Positions 25,484-34,664 of a DNA stretch of 64,000 nt are shown in pieces. Source of the stretch: JALYUM01 sp036688685 (lineage in GTDB: Bacteria > Pseudomonadota > Gammaproteobacteria > Burkholderiales > Burkholderiaceae_D); the NCBI RefSeq assembly GCF_036688685.1, contig NZ_JAQQPS010000014.1, positions 62,001 through 126,000 of the forward strand. The letters are read 5' to 3'. Positions within the stretch are counted from its first letter, which is position 1. Every line of letters begins with the position of its first letter. The notes under the pieces are model-generated. The model did not search any database. It was not told the DNA's origin and saw only the letters and a list, made by a program, of their open reading frames with translations. Both the position numbers and the translations under genes were made by a program.

Positions 25484-27562
25484 ATGAGCACCACAGGAAT
25501 TGAACTTCAGACGCGGCGTCGCTGGCTGGCCGAAACGGTCGAGCTGGTGTCGTCGATGCGTTTTGCCATCAGCATGCTGGTGATTATCGCGATCTCGTCG
25601 ATGATCGGCACCGTCATGAAACAAAACGAAGCGGCCCCCAATTACATCAACCAGTTCGGGCCGTTCTGGGCGTCCATTTTCGACAAATTCAGCCTGTATG
25701 CGCTGTATTCGAGCTGGTGGTTTTTGCTCATTTTTGCGGCACTGGTGAGCTCGACCGCGCTGTGCATCACCCGCAACGGCCCCAAGATGCTGCGCGACAT
25801 GCGCAGCTGGCGCGATAATGTGCGCGAAGATTCGCTGCGCAATTTCCACCACAAGGCCGAGTGGCAAGCCGCCATCCCCCGCAGCGCGCTGGCACAGCAA
25901 ACCGTGCAGCGATTGCAGGATGCCGGCTACCGCGCGAAAATCGTCGACAAGGGAGACGGCACGCTGGTGGCGGCCAAGAAGGGCGCGGCCAACAAGCTGG
26001 GCTATATCTTCGCCCACAGTGCGATCATCATCATCCTGCTCGGTGGCATGCTCGACTCCGACCTGCCGATTCGTTTCCAGGAAGCGTTCATGGGCAAGAG
26101 CGCCTTCGCCGGCAGCGGGTTGATCGCCCAGATTCCCGCGCAGCACCGCCTCAGCGCGGACAACCCCACCTTCCGCGGCAACACCATGATCCCCGAGGGC
26201 CAGGCCAGCGACACCGCCATCGTCGCGCGTGCCGACGGCATCCTGGTGCAGCCGCTGCCGTTCACAATCAAGCTGAACAAATTCATCATCGACTTTTACT
26301 CGACCGGCATGCCGCGCCTGTTCGCCAGTGAAATCGTGGTGCATGACAATGAAACCGGCAAAGAGTTCCCCGCCACGATCAAGGTCAACGAACCGCTGAT
26401 CTACCGCGGCGTGGCCGTCTACCAGAGCAGTTTCGAGGACGGCGGCAGCAAGCTCAAGTTGACCGGGTTTCCCATGGCAGGCACCGAATCGAAGGACTTC
26501 CCGTTCGCCGGCGAAGTCAACGGTTCCACCGATTTGCAGCGCGGCGGCTACACGGTGGAGTGGTCCGGCTTCCGGCCATTCAACGTGGAAAATACGCAAG
26601 CCGCCGACCTGCGCGCGGTCAGCAAGGGTAAATCGTTCAGCGAGGAATTTGCCCAGGGTCTGGACAAGCATTCCGGTTCGGCTGGCAAGAACGCCAACAA
26701 TAAAAATTTGAAAAACGTCGGCCCCAGCGTGCAATACAAGCTGCGCGACAAGACCGGCCAGGCGCGCGAATACATGAACTACATGCAGCCGGTCACGCTC
26801 GACGGCGCTGAAGTGTTCCTGGCCGGCATGCGCAGCGATCCGGCCGAGAATTTCAGCTATCTGCGCATTCCCGCCGACGATGAGCACAGCGTGCGCCAGT
26901 GGATGCTGCTGCGCGCCGCACTGGCCGACCCGGCCTTGCGCGCCGTGGCAGCCCGCGCCTATGCGCAACGCGTCATGCCGGCCAGCAGTACGCCGGCATT
27001 GACCGAACAGCTGGCCACCTCGGCCGCCAAGACGCTGGATATTTTTGCAGGGCAGGGCAGCGACGGCGGCTTTGTCGGCGTCGCCAAATTCCTGGAAAAG
27101 GTGCCCGCCGCCGAGCAGGAACGCGCCGCCGACCTGTTCATGAAAATGCTCAATGGCGTGATGTGGGAACTGTGGCAAGCGGCGCGCGCACGCGCCGGCA
27201 TGGTGCCGGTGACTGCCGACCAGCCGCACGGCCGCTTCCTGCAACTGAGTCTGAATGCGCTGTCGGATAACGTTTTCTATGCAGCACCTGTCTACTTGCA
27301 GCTGGACGATTTCACGGAAGTGAAGGCGTCCGTGCTGCAGGTGAGTCGCTCGCCGGGCAAGAAAGTGGTCTATCTTGGCTGTATCTTGCTGATCCTGGGC
27401 GTGTTTTCCATGTTTTATGTACGCGAGCGGCGCCTGTGGGTCTGGCTGACCGATAGCGCGGACGGATCGCACGCGCTGATGGCCATGAGCACCCAGCGAA
27501 AAACGCTCGATTTCGAGAACGAATACAAAGACCTGGCAGCCAAACTGCCACAACTGGCGTAG
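25484..27562 (+). CDS. resB: Cytochrome c biogenesis protein ResB (Ccs1)
   Basis: One half of the system II (Ccs) haem delivery and ligation complex for c-type cytochromes. The 692-residue product has three N-terminal spans (including ISMLVIIAISSMIGTVM and SSWWFLLIFAALVSSTALC), a fourth near 180-200, a large periplasmic domain, and a last span near the C-terminus (VVYLGCILLILGVFSMFYV). The ATG at 25484 has a GGAAAG site before it; a GTG at 25445 would add an improbable leader overlapping the hairpin. It is followed 20 bp later by ccsB. Confidence 0.96.
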   Translation: MSTTGIELQTRRRWLAETVELVSSMRFAISMLVIIAISSMIGTVMKQNEAAPNYINQFGPFWASIFDKFSLYALYSSWWFLLIFAALVSSTALCITRNGPKMLRDMRSWRDNVREDSLRNFHHKAEWQAAIPRSALAQQTVQRLQDAGYRAKIVDKGDGTLVAAKKGAANKLGYIFAHSAIIIILLGGMLDSDLPIRFQEAFMGKSAFAGSGLIAQIPAQHRLSADNPTFRGNTMIPEGQASDTAIVARADGILVQPLPFTIKLNKFIIDFYSTGMPRLFASEIVVHDNETGKEFPATIKVNEPLIYRGVAVYQSSFEDGGSKLKLTGFPMAGTESKDFPFAGEVNGSTDLQRGGYTVEWSGFRPFNVENTQAADLRAVSKGKSFSEEFAQGLDKHSGSAGKNANNKNLKNVGPSVQYKLRDKTGQAREYMNYMQPVTLDGAEVFLAGMRSDPAENFSYLRIPADDEHSVRQWMLLRAALADPALRAVAARAYAQRVMPASSTPALTEQLATSAAKTLDIFAGQGSDGGFVGVAKFLEKVPAAEQERAADLFMKMLNGVMWELWQAARARAGMVPVTADQPHGRFLQLSLNALSDNVFYAAPVYLQLDDFTEVKASVLQVSRSPGKKVVYLGCILLILGVFSMFYVRERRLWVWLTDSADGSHALMAMSTQRKTLDFENEYKDLAAKLPQLA

Positions 27563-27582
27563 TCTGGCCGCAGGAGATCACC

Positions 27583-28734
27583 ATGCAACTGACAAGCACC
27601 GAAACCTATATCCGTCCCGACGGCTACTTCCGCCGCCTCTCCGCCATCGACTGGCTGTTTGGCGCCGGCCTGCTGGCCGCGGTCCTGTTCGCGCTGAGCC
27701 GTTACGGCGCGTACATGGATATCTACGAAAAAATCATCCTGCTGGCGGCTGCGCCGACGTTTGCCGCCCTGGGCTGGCATTTCAAGTCAGTGCGCTGGCT
27801 GATGCCGCTGGTGGCCGCGCTGGCGCTGCTGGCCATTGCGCAATACGGCGGGTCGCTCGACGGGGCAAATAAACGCTTCCTGCTGAAATACATGCTGTCG
27901 AGCCAGTCGGCTATTCTGTGGATGAGCGCGTTGTTCGTGTTCTCCACCGTGTTCTACTGGATCGGCCTGATCGCGCGCTCGCCCACCGGCGCCGCCATCG
28001 GCTCCAAGCTGTGCTGGGCCGCGGTGGTGCTGGGTTTTACCGGCATGATGGTGCGCTGGTACGAGTCTTACCTGATCGGCGCCGACGTCGGCCATATCCC
28101 GGTGTCGAACCTGTACGAAGTATTCATCCTGTTTTCGATGATCACCGCACTGTTTTATCTGTATTACGAACAGCATTACCGCACCCGCCAGCTGGGCGCG
28201 TTCGTGCTGCTGGTGATCACCGCCGCCGTCACTTTCCTGCTTTGGTATACGGTCGCGCGCGACGCCGCCGACATCCAGCCGCTGGTGCCGGCGCTGCAAA
28301 GCTGGTGGATGAAAATCCACGTGCCGGCCAACTTCATCGGATATGGCACCTTTGCCCTGGCCGCCATGGTCGGTGTGGCGTATCTGCTCAAATCGCACGG
28401 CATCCTGGCCGACCGCCTGCCTGCGCTGGAAGTGCTCGACGATGTCATGTACAAGGCGATTTCCGTCGGCTTCGCGTTTTTCACGGTTGCCACCATCCTG
28501 GGCGCGCTGTGGGCGGCCGACGCATGGGGCGGCTACTGGTCGTGGGATCCGAAAGAAACCTGGGCGCTGATCGTCTGGCTCAACTACGCGGCCTGGCTGC
28601 ACATGCGCCTGATGGCTGGCCTGCGCGGGCGCGCGGCAGCGTGGTGGTCGGTGGTGGGCTTGCTGGTCACCAGCTTCGCTTTCCTGGGCGTGAACATGTT
28701 CTTGTCCGGCCTGCATTCTTACGGCAAGCTTTAA
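27583..28734 (+). CDS. ccsB: c-type cytochrome biogenesis protein CcsB (CcsA/ResC type)
   Basis: Haem-handling partner of ResB in system II cytochrome c maturation. The 383-residue polytopic protein carries the tryptophan-rich WWD motif starting at Trp315 (WGGYWSWDPKETW), which binds haem at the periplasmic face, and several His residues near membrane borders that can act as ligands. An AGGAGATC ribosome binding site precedes the start. DsbD and the c4-like cytochrome in the same window fit this pathway. Confidence 0.96.
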   Translation: MQLTSTETYIRPDGYFRRLSAIDWLFGAGLLAAVLFALSRYGAYMDIYEKIILLAAAPTFAALGWHFKSVRWLMPLVAALALLAIAQYGGSLDGANKRFLLKYMLSSQSAILWMSALFVFSTVFYWIGLIARSPTGAAIGSKLCWAAVVLGFTGMMVRWYESYLIGADVGHIPVSNLYEVFILFSMITALFYLYYEQHYRTRQLGAFVLLVITAAVTFLLWYTVARDAADIQPLVPALQSWWMKIHVPANFIGYGTFALAAMVGVAYLLKSHGILADRLPALEVLDDVMYKAISVGFAFFTVATILGALWAADAWGGYWSWDPKETWALIVWLNYAAWLHMRLMAGLRGRAAAWWSVVGLLVTSFAFLGVNMFLSGLHSYGKL

Positions 28735-28819
28735 ACGCCGGTTCACAGGCGGCGAAACACCGGCAAATGGTGTACTGTTAAGCGTAATCAATACGCTTCC
28801 ACCTTTGCCGGAGTTCTCC

Positions 28820-29797
28820 ATGCTGATCAAACGCAGTTCCCCGCACGCCGTGCCACTGGCGTCGGAAATCACGCCCCAGGCCATCTACGAAGAGCGCCGC
28901 AAGTTCATCGCCAAGATGGCGCTCGGCGCCGTGGCTGGCAGCGCGTTGTGGGAAATGGCCAACCGCGAAGCCTTTGCCCAGGCCCCCGCCGGCGCAAAAA
29001 TAGCCGCCAAACGCAATGCCGCCTATTCGCTGGCCGAGACGCTTACGCCGGTCAAGGACGCAACGACTTACAACAATTTCTATGAATTCGGCACCGACAA
29101 GAGCGACCCGGCAGAGAACGCGCACACGCTGAAAACCCGTCCGTGGACCGTGCAGATCGAAGGCGAAGTCAAAAAGCCGATGACGCTCGATCTCGACAGC
29201 CTGATGAAACTGGCCCCGCTGGAAGAGCGCATTTATCGCCTGCGCTGCGTCGAGGGCTGGTCGATGGTCATTCCGTGGGTCGGTTTCTCGCTGTCGAACC
29301 TGATCAAGAAGGTTGAACCGACCGGGAACGCCAAATACGTCGAATTCACGACGCTGGCGGACAAAGCGCAAATGCCGGGCATCCGCAGTCGCGTGCTCGA
29401 CTGGCCTTACGTGGAAGGCTTGCGCATGGATGAAGCAATGCACCCGCTCGCGCTGCTGACCTTCGGCATGTATGGCCAGGTACTGCCGAACCAGAACGGC
29501 GCACCGGTGCGCATGGTCCTGCCCTGGAAATACGGTTTCAAATCGGCCAAGTCGATCGTCAAGATCCGCTTTTTGAAAGAGCAGCCGAAGACAGCCTGGA
29601 ATGTGTCGGCGCCGCAGGAATATGGTTTTTATTCGAATGTGAATCCGAATGTGGATCACCCGCGCTGGTCGCAGGGAACCGAACGCCGCATCGGCGAAGA
29701 CGGCTTTTTCAAGAAAAAGCGCGAAACGCTGATGTTCAACGGTTATCCGGAAGTCGCATCGCTCTACGCTGGCATGGACCTGAAAAAATTCTTCTGA
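28820..29797 (+). CDS. msrP: Protein-methionine-sulfoxide reductase catalytic subunit MsrP
   Basis: Periplasmic molybdenum enzyme that repairs oxidised methionines in envelope proteins. The 325-residue precursor has a twin-arginine signal (EERRKFIAKMALG, Arg26-Arg27) and the molybdopterin-ligating Cys143 (RLRCVEGWSMVIPW). The ATG at 28820 follows a CGGAG site; a TTG at 28805 is rejected. The stop shares one base with the msrQ start (TGATG). Depends on the quinol-oxidising MsrQ for electrons. Confidence 0.97.
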   Translation: MLIKRSSPHAVPLASEITPQAIYEERRKFIAKMALGAVAGSALWEMANREAFAQAPAGAKIAAKRNAAYSLAETLTPVKDATTYNNFYEFGTDKSDPAENAHTLKTRPWTVQIEGEVKKPMTLDLDSLMKLAPLEERIYRLRCVEGWSMVIPWVGFSLSNLIKKVEPTGNAKYVEFTTLADKAQMPGIRSRVLDWPYVEGLRMDEAMHPLALLTFGMYGQVLPNQNGAPVRMVLPWKYGFKSAKSIVKIRFLKEQPKTAWNVSAPQEYGFYSNVNPNVDHPRWSQGTERRIGEDGFFKKKRETLMFNGYPEVASLYAGMDLKKFF

Positions 29798-30429
29798 TGG
29801 CGTTCAATCCGACTCCGAAACAATTCAAGGGTCTGAAAGCGGCGCTGTTTGTTGCGGCGCTGATCCCCCTGCTGCGCATGGTGTACCTCAGCGTGACGGG
29901 CGCCCTGGCCGACCCGCTGGCGTTCATCACGCACAGCAGCGGCGACTGGACCCTGTATTTTCTGGTGATCACCCTGTGCGTGACGCCGGTGCGGCGGCTG
30001 TTGAAATGGAACTGGCTGGTACGCATGCGCCGCATGTTCGGGCTGTACGCCTTCTTTTATGCGTTTTTGCACTTCACCGCGTTTCTGTGGTTCGACCACT
30101 TTTTCGATCTGGCGGCGATGTGGAAGGATGTGCTCAAGCGGCCCTTCATTACCATCGGCTTTATCGCTTTCGTGCTGTTGATTCCGCTGGCGGTGACCAG
30201 CAATAACGCCATGATTCGCAAACTCGGGGGCAAGCGCTGGCAATGGCTGCACCGGCTCATTTATATCATCGCACCGCTGGGGATTGTGCATTACTGGTGG
30301 ATGAAGGCGGCCAAGAACAATATCGGCCAGCCTTTTCTGTTTGCGGTGATTGTGGCGGTGTTATTGGGTGCACGCGTTTACTGGAGCGTGACGAAGAAGA
30401 AGGCGCAGGCGGAAGCTGCGCGCGTCTAG
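29797..30429 (+). CDS. msrQ: Protein-methionine-sulfoxide reductase haem-binding subunit MsrQ
   Basis: Membrane haem b protein passing electrons from the quinone pool to MsrP. The 210-residue product has about six spans with conserved histidines in the FYAFLHFTAFLWFDH and KRWQWLHRLIYIIAPLGIVHYWW regions. It starts within the msrP stop codon. It ends 12 bp from the convergent lysA. Confidence 0.96.
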   Translation: MAFNPTPKQFKGLKAALFVAALIPLLRMVYLSVTGALADPLAFITHSSGDWTLYFLVITLCVTPVRRLLKWNWLVRMRRMFGLYAFFYAFLHFTAFLWFDHFFDLAAMWKDVLKRPFITIGFIAFVLLIPLAVTSNNAMIRKLGGKRWQWLHRLIYIIAPLGIVHYWWMKAAKNNIGQPFLFAVIVAVLLGARVYWSVTKKKAQAEAARV

Positions 30430-30441
30430 TTGGGGTGACGC

Positions 30442-31719
30442 TTACTTTAAGACCGACTCCAGCTTGAACAAATCTGCCGGCAATTCGCGCTGGCGCACCA
30501 CGTGCACCTGGTCGCCGTCGACCAGAATCTCCGCCGCCCGGCCACGCGTATTGTAGTTCGACGCCATCGTCATGCCGTACGCGCCGGCCGTGTGCATCAC
30601 CAGCAAATCGCCCGCTTCCACACTCAGTACGCGGTCTCTGGCCAGCCAGTCGCCCGATTCGCACACCGGACCGACGACATCGTAGTTGTCGGCATTGCCG
30701 TCGCGCTGAACGACCGGCGCCATCTTCATCCACGCCTGGTACATGGCCGGACGCATCATGTCGTTCATGGCCGCGTCGACGATGCAGAAGTTCTTTTCCA
30801 CGCCGGGTTTCAGGTATTCCACGCGCGTCATCAGCACGCCGACATTGCCGACGATCGAGCGGCCCGGCTCGAAAATGACCTTGATCGGACGGCCGCCGTG
30901 GCTGCGTGCGCGCCAGGCATCGATGCGGGCGAACAGGCGGCCCAGGTAATCGGCGACTGGCACCGGCGCCGCTTCGCCCACTTCGCCGTAGTCGACGCCC
31001 AGGCCGCCACCGATATCGAGGTGGTGCAGCACAATGCCTTCGTGCGACAGCGTGTCGATCAGGTCGATCAGTTTATCGAGCGCTTCGAGCAGCGGCGCAT
31101 CGTCCAGCAATTGCGAACCGATATGGCAGTCGATGCCAACCACGTCGAGGTGCGGTAGCGCATGGGCGGTGCGGTAGGTGTCCAGCGCATCGTCGAAGGC
31201 CACGCCGAATTTATTCGCTTTCAGGCCGGTGGCGATGTACGGGTGGGTCTTGGCGTCCACGTTCGGGTTCACGCGCAGCGACACCGGCGCGCGCTTGCCC
31301 ATCGCGCCGGCAACAAAGTTCAGGCGGTGCAGCTCGGGAATCGATTCGACGTTGAAGCACAGGATGCCGTGTTCCAGGGCCAGGCGCATTTCATCTTCGC
31401 TTTTGCCGACGCCCGAAAAGATCACCTTGCCCGGATCGGCGCCAATGGCCAGCACGCGCAGCAATTCGCCGCCCGAGACGATGTCGAAACCGGCGCCCTG
31501 GTGGGCCAGCAAGTCGAGAATGGCCAGGTTTGAATTGGCCTTCATCGCATAGCACACCAGCGCATCGCGTCCGGCGCAGGCATCGGCATACGCCGCATAA
31601 TTGCCCAGCAGTTGCGCCTTTGAATAGACGTAGGTTGGCGTGCCGAATTGCGCGGCGATTTGTGGCAAAGGGGTGCTCTCGGCGTGCAGCACGCCGTCCT
31701 GATAAGTGAAATGCGACAT
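30442..31719 (-). CDS. lysA: Diaminopimelate decarboxylase
   Basis: PLP enzyme of the alanine-racemase fold that decarboxylates meso-diaminopimelate to lysine, the last step of lysine synthesis. The 425-residue product has the Schiff-base Lys60 (CYAMKANSN), HIGSQ, the glycine-rich phosphate-binding LDIGGGLG and the CESGDWLARDR active-site segment of the partner subunit. It is the second gene of an lptM-lysA pair, 4 bp apart, an arrangement shared by many Proteobacteria. Confidence 0.97.
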   Translation of the reverse strand: MSHFTYQDGVLHAESTPLPQIAAQFGTPTYVYSKAQLLGNYAAYADACAGRDALVCYAMKANSNLAILDLLAHQGAGFDIVSGGELLRVLAIGADPGKVIFSGVGKSEDEMRLALEHGILCFNVESIPELHRLNFVAGAMGKRAPVSLRVNPNVDAKTHPYIATGLKANKFGVAFDDALDTYRTAHALPHLDVVGIDCHIGSQLLDDAPLLEALDKLIDLIDTLSHEGIVLHHLDIGGGLGVDYGEVGEAAPVPVADYLGRLFARIDAWRARSHGGRPIKVIFEPGRSIVGNVGVLMTRVEYLKPGVEKNFCIVDAAMNDMMRPAMYQAWMKMAPVVQRDGNADNYDVVGPVCESGDWLARDRVLSVEAGDLLVMHTAGAYGMTMASNYNTRGRAAEILVDGDQVHVVRQRELPADLFKLESVLK

Positions 31720-31723
31720 GGTC

Positions 31724-31933
31724 TTATTGTTGGGCGGGTACAGGGGAGGCGTCGGGCGGCGACGGTTGTTGCGACGCGGGCGTGCCCGGCGTGGCTGCTG
31801 GCGGCAAGACCGTCACGGGACCGGTCGCAACGGGACGGGGGCCGGGCGGTGCTTTCGGCATGTACAGCGGACCGGTCTGGCCACAGCCGGACAGGACAAA
31901 CGCAGCACACAGAAACGCAAAAGTTGACTTCAC
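31724..31933 (-). CDS. lptM: Small lipoprotein LptM (YifL family)
   Basis: A lipoprotein of about 69 residues that in E. coli helps mature the LptDE lipopolysaccharide translocon. The signal ends in the lipobox LSGC, followed by GQTGPLYMP, the signature of the family. The rest is Pro/Ala-rich. Start codons are GTG: 31933 gives a compact signal (KSTFAFLCAAFVLSGC), while GTG at 31945 adds four residues. Upstream of lysA, the usual place. Confidence 0.88.
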   Translation of the reverse strand: MKSTFAFLCAAFVLSGCGQTGPLYMPKAPPGPRPVATGPVTVLPPAATPGTPASQQPSPPDASPVPAQQ

Positions 31934-31974
31934 GATTAGAATCACGGATTGATTAGCAGACCTTGGAGTGTAGC

Positions 31975-32307
31975 ATGAGCGAAACAGAATTTTTGGACCT
32001 GGCCAACAGCACGCTGAACAGCATCGAGGCCGCGCTCGACCGCGCCAACGACGCCGACATCGTGGACGTGGAATGCACCCGCAGCGGCAATGTGCTGGAG
32101 ATCGAATTCATCGCCAACGGCAGCAAAATCATCGTCAACAGCCAGGCGCCGCTGCAGGAGATGTGGGTGGCCGCCAAGGCCGGCGGCTACCACTACAAAC
32201 GCGTCGACAATGCATGGCTGAACACGCGCGACAACAGCGAGTTGTTCGCGGTGCTGTCGGAACTGGCCAGCGGCCAGGGTGGCGCTGCGGTGACGCTGCG
32301 CGCCTGA
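31975..32307 (+). CDS. cyaY: Iron donor protein CyaY (frataxin)
   Basis: Bacterial frataxin that binds iron and tunes IscS-dependent Fe-S cluster assembly. The 110-residue product starts MSETEFLDLAN, has the acidic first helix (Asp/Glu-rich, residues 4-35) and the conserved PLQEMWVAAKAGGYHYK, followed by W and the NSELFAVLSELA helix. An in-frame TTG upstream is ignored. Divergent from lptM-lysA. In relatives cyaY tends to neighbour mrcA, here some 28 kb away. Confidence 0.95.
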   Translation: MSETEFLDLANSTLNSIEAALDRANDADIVDVECTRSGNVLEIEFIANGSKIIVNSQAPLQEMWVAAKAGGYHYKRVDNAWLNTRDNSELFAVLSELASGQGGAAVTLRA

Positions 32308-34338
32308 TTACTTCTTGTCGACGGGCTTCTTGACCGGGCCCTTGACCTGCGGGGCCTGTTGGGCCTGCGCGATCGCACTGGCGCAATCGGTGTCCGGCAC
32401 CTTAGTCACGTTCACCAGCGGCAACACGGCGGCCAGCGGTGAGACGATCGACGCCAGCACGGCGGCGGCGCCAGCCTTGAGGGCGATCGGCGTCTTGTAC
32501 GGGCCGATGTCCGGATTGGAAAACGTGCCCTTGGCGTACAGCGGCGTGCGCAGCGTCAGGATGCGCGTGCCTTTGGTCTGGGGCCGTATGTCCAGGTTCA
32601 GTCGTTCCTCGGCCAGGTCGACGTAGCCATTCACGTCGATCACGGCGTCATCGGTGTCGAGCACGAAGCGCTGCATGTTGGCGCGGCCATTGCGCACGGC
32701 CGACTCGGCCGCCAGGCAATTCATGTGCACCTGCTTGTCGCCGAACAGTTTGGCAGCCACCGCATTCGCCACATTCAAGCCTGCAATTTCCAGGATAAAT
32801 TTACTCACCGACCCTTCCGTCACCACGGCCTTGATTTCGCCGTTGGATGTGCCCAGCATCGCCGCTACGGTGTTGCCCTTGCCGATCAATACCGCATCGC
32901 CATTGATTTCGCCAAAGCTGGCCTGCATCGACTGCAGCTTGGGGAACAGTTCGCGGATTTTCAGGTGGCGCGCCGCCACGCGCGCCTGCGCATCAATGTT
33001 CTGCTTGCGGCCATCGAGCTGGATATTGCTCGAAATATTCCCGCCGGCCATGCCGAAATTCAGAGGCGTCAGTTTCAGTACCTTGTCGTGCAGGTGCAGG
33101 TCGGCCACCACATCGTCGAGCGGAATGCCATTCGTGCGCACAATGCGTTTGCCGGTGAATTTCACGTCCGCATCCATTGCGCCCCATTTGGCGGTGTTGA
33201 ATTCGTCGACCGGCAGCGCCTTGCCGGACGGGGCGGCTTTGAGCTTGCCTGCCGCACGGGTGCCAGCGCCTGTATCGGCACCAACCGAAGGGCCCAGGTC
33301 GGCCAGGCGCAGCTGCTGTGACGTCAGCTGGCCGCGCAACAGGGGCCGCGTGGCGCGTTGCACGTACGCCAGCGTGCCGGCGATATCGCTGGCGCCGACC
33401 TTGCCGCTGAATTTGTCATATGTAAACGTCCAGCGCTGGTCGTCGCCCTTTTGGCCGAGCAGGCGGCCGTGCGTTTCGTAGGGCGGGGTGTCGGGAAGCA
33501 GCACGCCGGTCAGCGGATACAGCTCGGCCATGCTGGGCCCGGCCAGCTGCATTTGCAGGTCCATGCCCGACAGGGTTCTGGGGTCGGACAGGGTGCCGCG
33601 CAAATCGATCTTGTTGTCGCCGATATTCGCATGCGCCTCGAGGGGGAAGGTGATGTCGCTGTCGGTGAGCGTGAGCACCGCGCCGGCCTTGCCGCCGCCG
33701 CTCACGCGCGCCTTGTTGTAGCTGCCGCCCAGCGTGAAGGCCAGGCCGTAGGGTTGCGCGCCTTTGGCGGCTGGCTGGGTGTTGCCGTTGATCGACTTGG
33801 CGTCTGCCTGCAGATCCAGGCCAATCGCTTCGTCCAGATAGCGCAAATTTCCGCTCGAAAACGCCAGGCGCTGGATGTCCACGTTCCACTCGGAAGGCCC
33901 ATTGTCCTTCAGCGTCCACGAATTACTGCCGTCCTTGCGCCGTTGCAGGGCCACCTGCGGGCCGGCCAGGCGCAGGTCGGTGATGATCAATTGTTTGCTC
34001 AGCAGCGGAAGGATGCGAAAGCCAACCTCCACCCGCTCCGCCGCGGCCAGTTGTTTGCCCACCGTGGCCCACGTCGGGTTGCTCATGTGGATATTTTCAG
34101 CGCTGACGTAGGGGCGCGGCACCCAGCGCCGCCAGCCTTTTTCGGTATCGAGGCCGCGATGGAATGTGACGTCCAGCCTGCCCTCGATGGCGAACGTGCG
34201 TCCCGTGCTTTCGGACACCTTGCGGTTGATGTAAGGCTTGAGCATGTTCCAGTCGAACAGCAAGAACAGAACAATAAGCAGCAGGAGCGAGGCAAGCACC
34301 AGGGCGCTTGCCTTGCGGGCTGTAGAAAGTTTTTTCAT
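32308..34338 (-). CDS. AsmA-family protein
   Basis: A 676-residue inner-membrane-anchored periplasmic protein: one N-terminal span (ASALVLASLLLLIVLFLLFDW) then a long beta-rich body with the AsmA-type opening NRKVSESTGRTFAIEGRLDV and the AsmA C-terminal domain (EINGDAVLIGKGNTVAAML and DLAEERLNLDIRPQTKG). AsmA-like proteins belong to the repeating beta-groove (chorein-like) group tied to phospholipid transport and outer-membrane homeostasis. It abuts cyaY tail to tail. Specific substrate unknown. Confidence 0.92.
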   Translation of the reverse strand: MKKLSTARKASALVLASLLLLIVLFLLFDWNMLKPYINRKVSESTGRTFAIEGRLDVTFHRGLDTEKGWRRWVPRPYVSAENIHMSNPTWATVGKQLAAAERVEVGFRILPLLSKQLIITDLRLAGPQVALQRRKDGSNSWTLKDNGPSEWNVDIQRLAFSSGNLRYLDEAIGLDLQADAKSINGNTQPAAKGAQPYGLAFTLGGSYNKARVSGGGKAGAVLTLTDSDITFPLEAHANIGDNKIDLRGTLSDPRTLSGMDLQMQLAGPSMAELYPLTGVLLPDTPPYETHGRLLGQKGDDQRWTFTYDKFSGKVGASDIAGTLAYVQRATRPLLRGQLTSQQLRLADLGPSVGADTGAGTRAAGKLKAAPSGKALPVDEFNTAKWGAMDADVKFTGKRIVRTNGIPLDDVVADLHLHDKVLKLTPLNFGMAGGNISSNIQLDGRKQNIDAQARVAARHLKIRELFPKLQSMQASFGEINGDAVLIGKGNTVAAMLGTSNGEIKAVVTEGSVSKFILEIAGLNVANAVAAKLFGDKQVHMNCLAAESAVRNGRANMQRFVLDTDDAVIDVNGYVDLAEERLNLDIRPQTKGTRILTLRTPLYAKGTFSNPDIGPYKTPIALKAGAAAVLASIVSPLAAVLPLVNVTKVPDTDCASAIAQAQQAPQVKGPVKKPVDKK

Positions 34339-34664
34339 GGCTAGTTACCCAAGTCGATGGATGCACGCACGGAGTGTCGGCGCGACCCCTAACCATAACC
34401 ATGGTTGAGAAATCTGTTTGTTAAATAACCAGCATTGCGGGTGCATTCGCCCGTTTCATTGGTCTAACGCGGGGCCCGCTGCTTTTCCCTGGCGCGTCAT
34501 GCGCCAGAAATATTCTATGCATATTATATGGCGGATCAGTCCAGTTGACGTCGTTTTAACGGCTTTTACCGGATTTGCGATATTTTTGTGATCAATTCGA
34601 CAATTCAAGCGAATTTTCCACGGATTTGCGCAGTCGACTTTTTAAACTTTGCGGAAATTACACC
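34339..34664. other. Divergent intergenic region before the TonB receptor
   Basis: No gene. It contains a perfect 7-bp stem CTGGCGC/GCGCCAG with loop GTCAT (34489-34507), then an AT-rich stretch (TATTCTATGCATATTATATG, 34511-34530) of likely promoter character. I see no cobalamin or SAM riboswitch hallmark and no clear 19-bp Fur box. The receptor start lies about 135 bp after the AT-rich segment, leaving room for a long leader. Confidence 0.5.

Noticed and set aside
34339..34664. Cobalamin riboswitch or Fur box before the TonB receptor
   Set aside because: I looked for conserved riboswitch elements and a 19-bp Fur palindrome and found neither; the only clear structure is a short GC stem.
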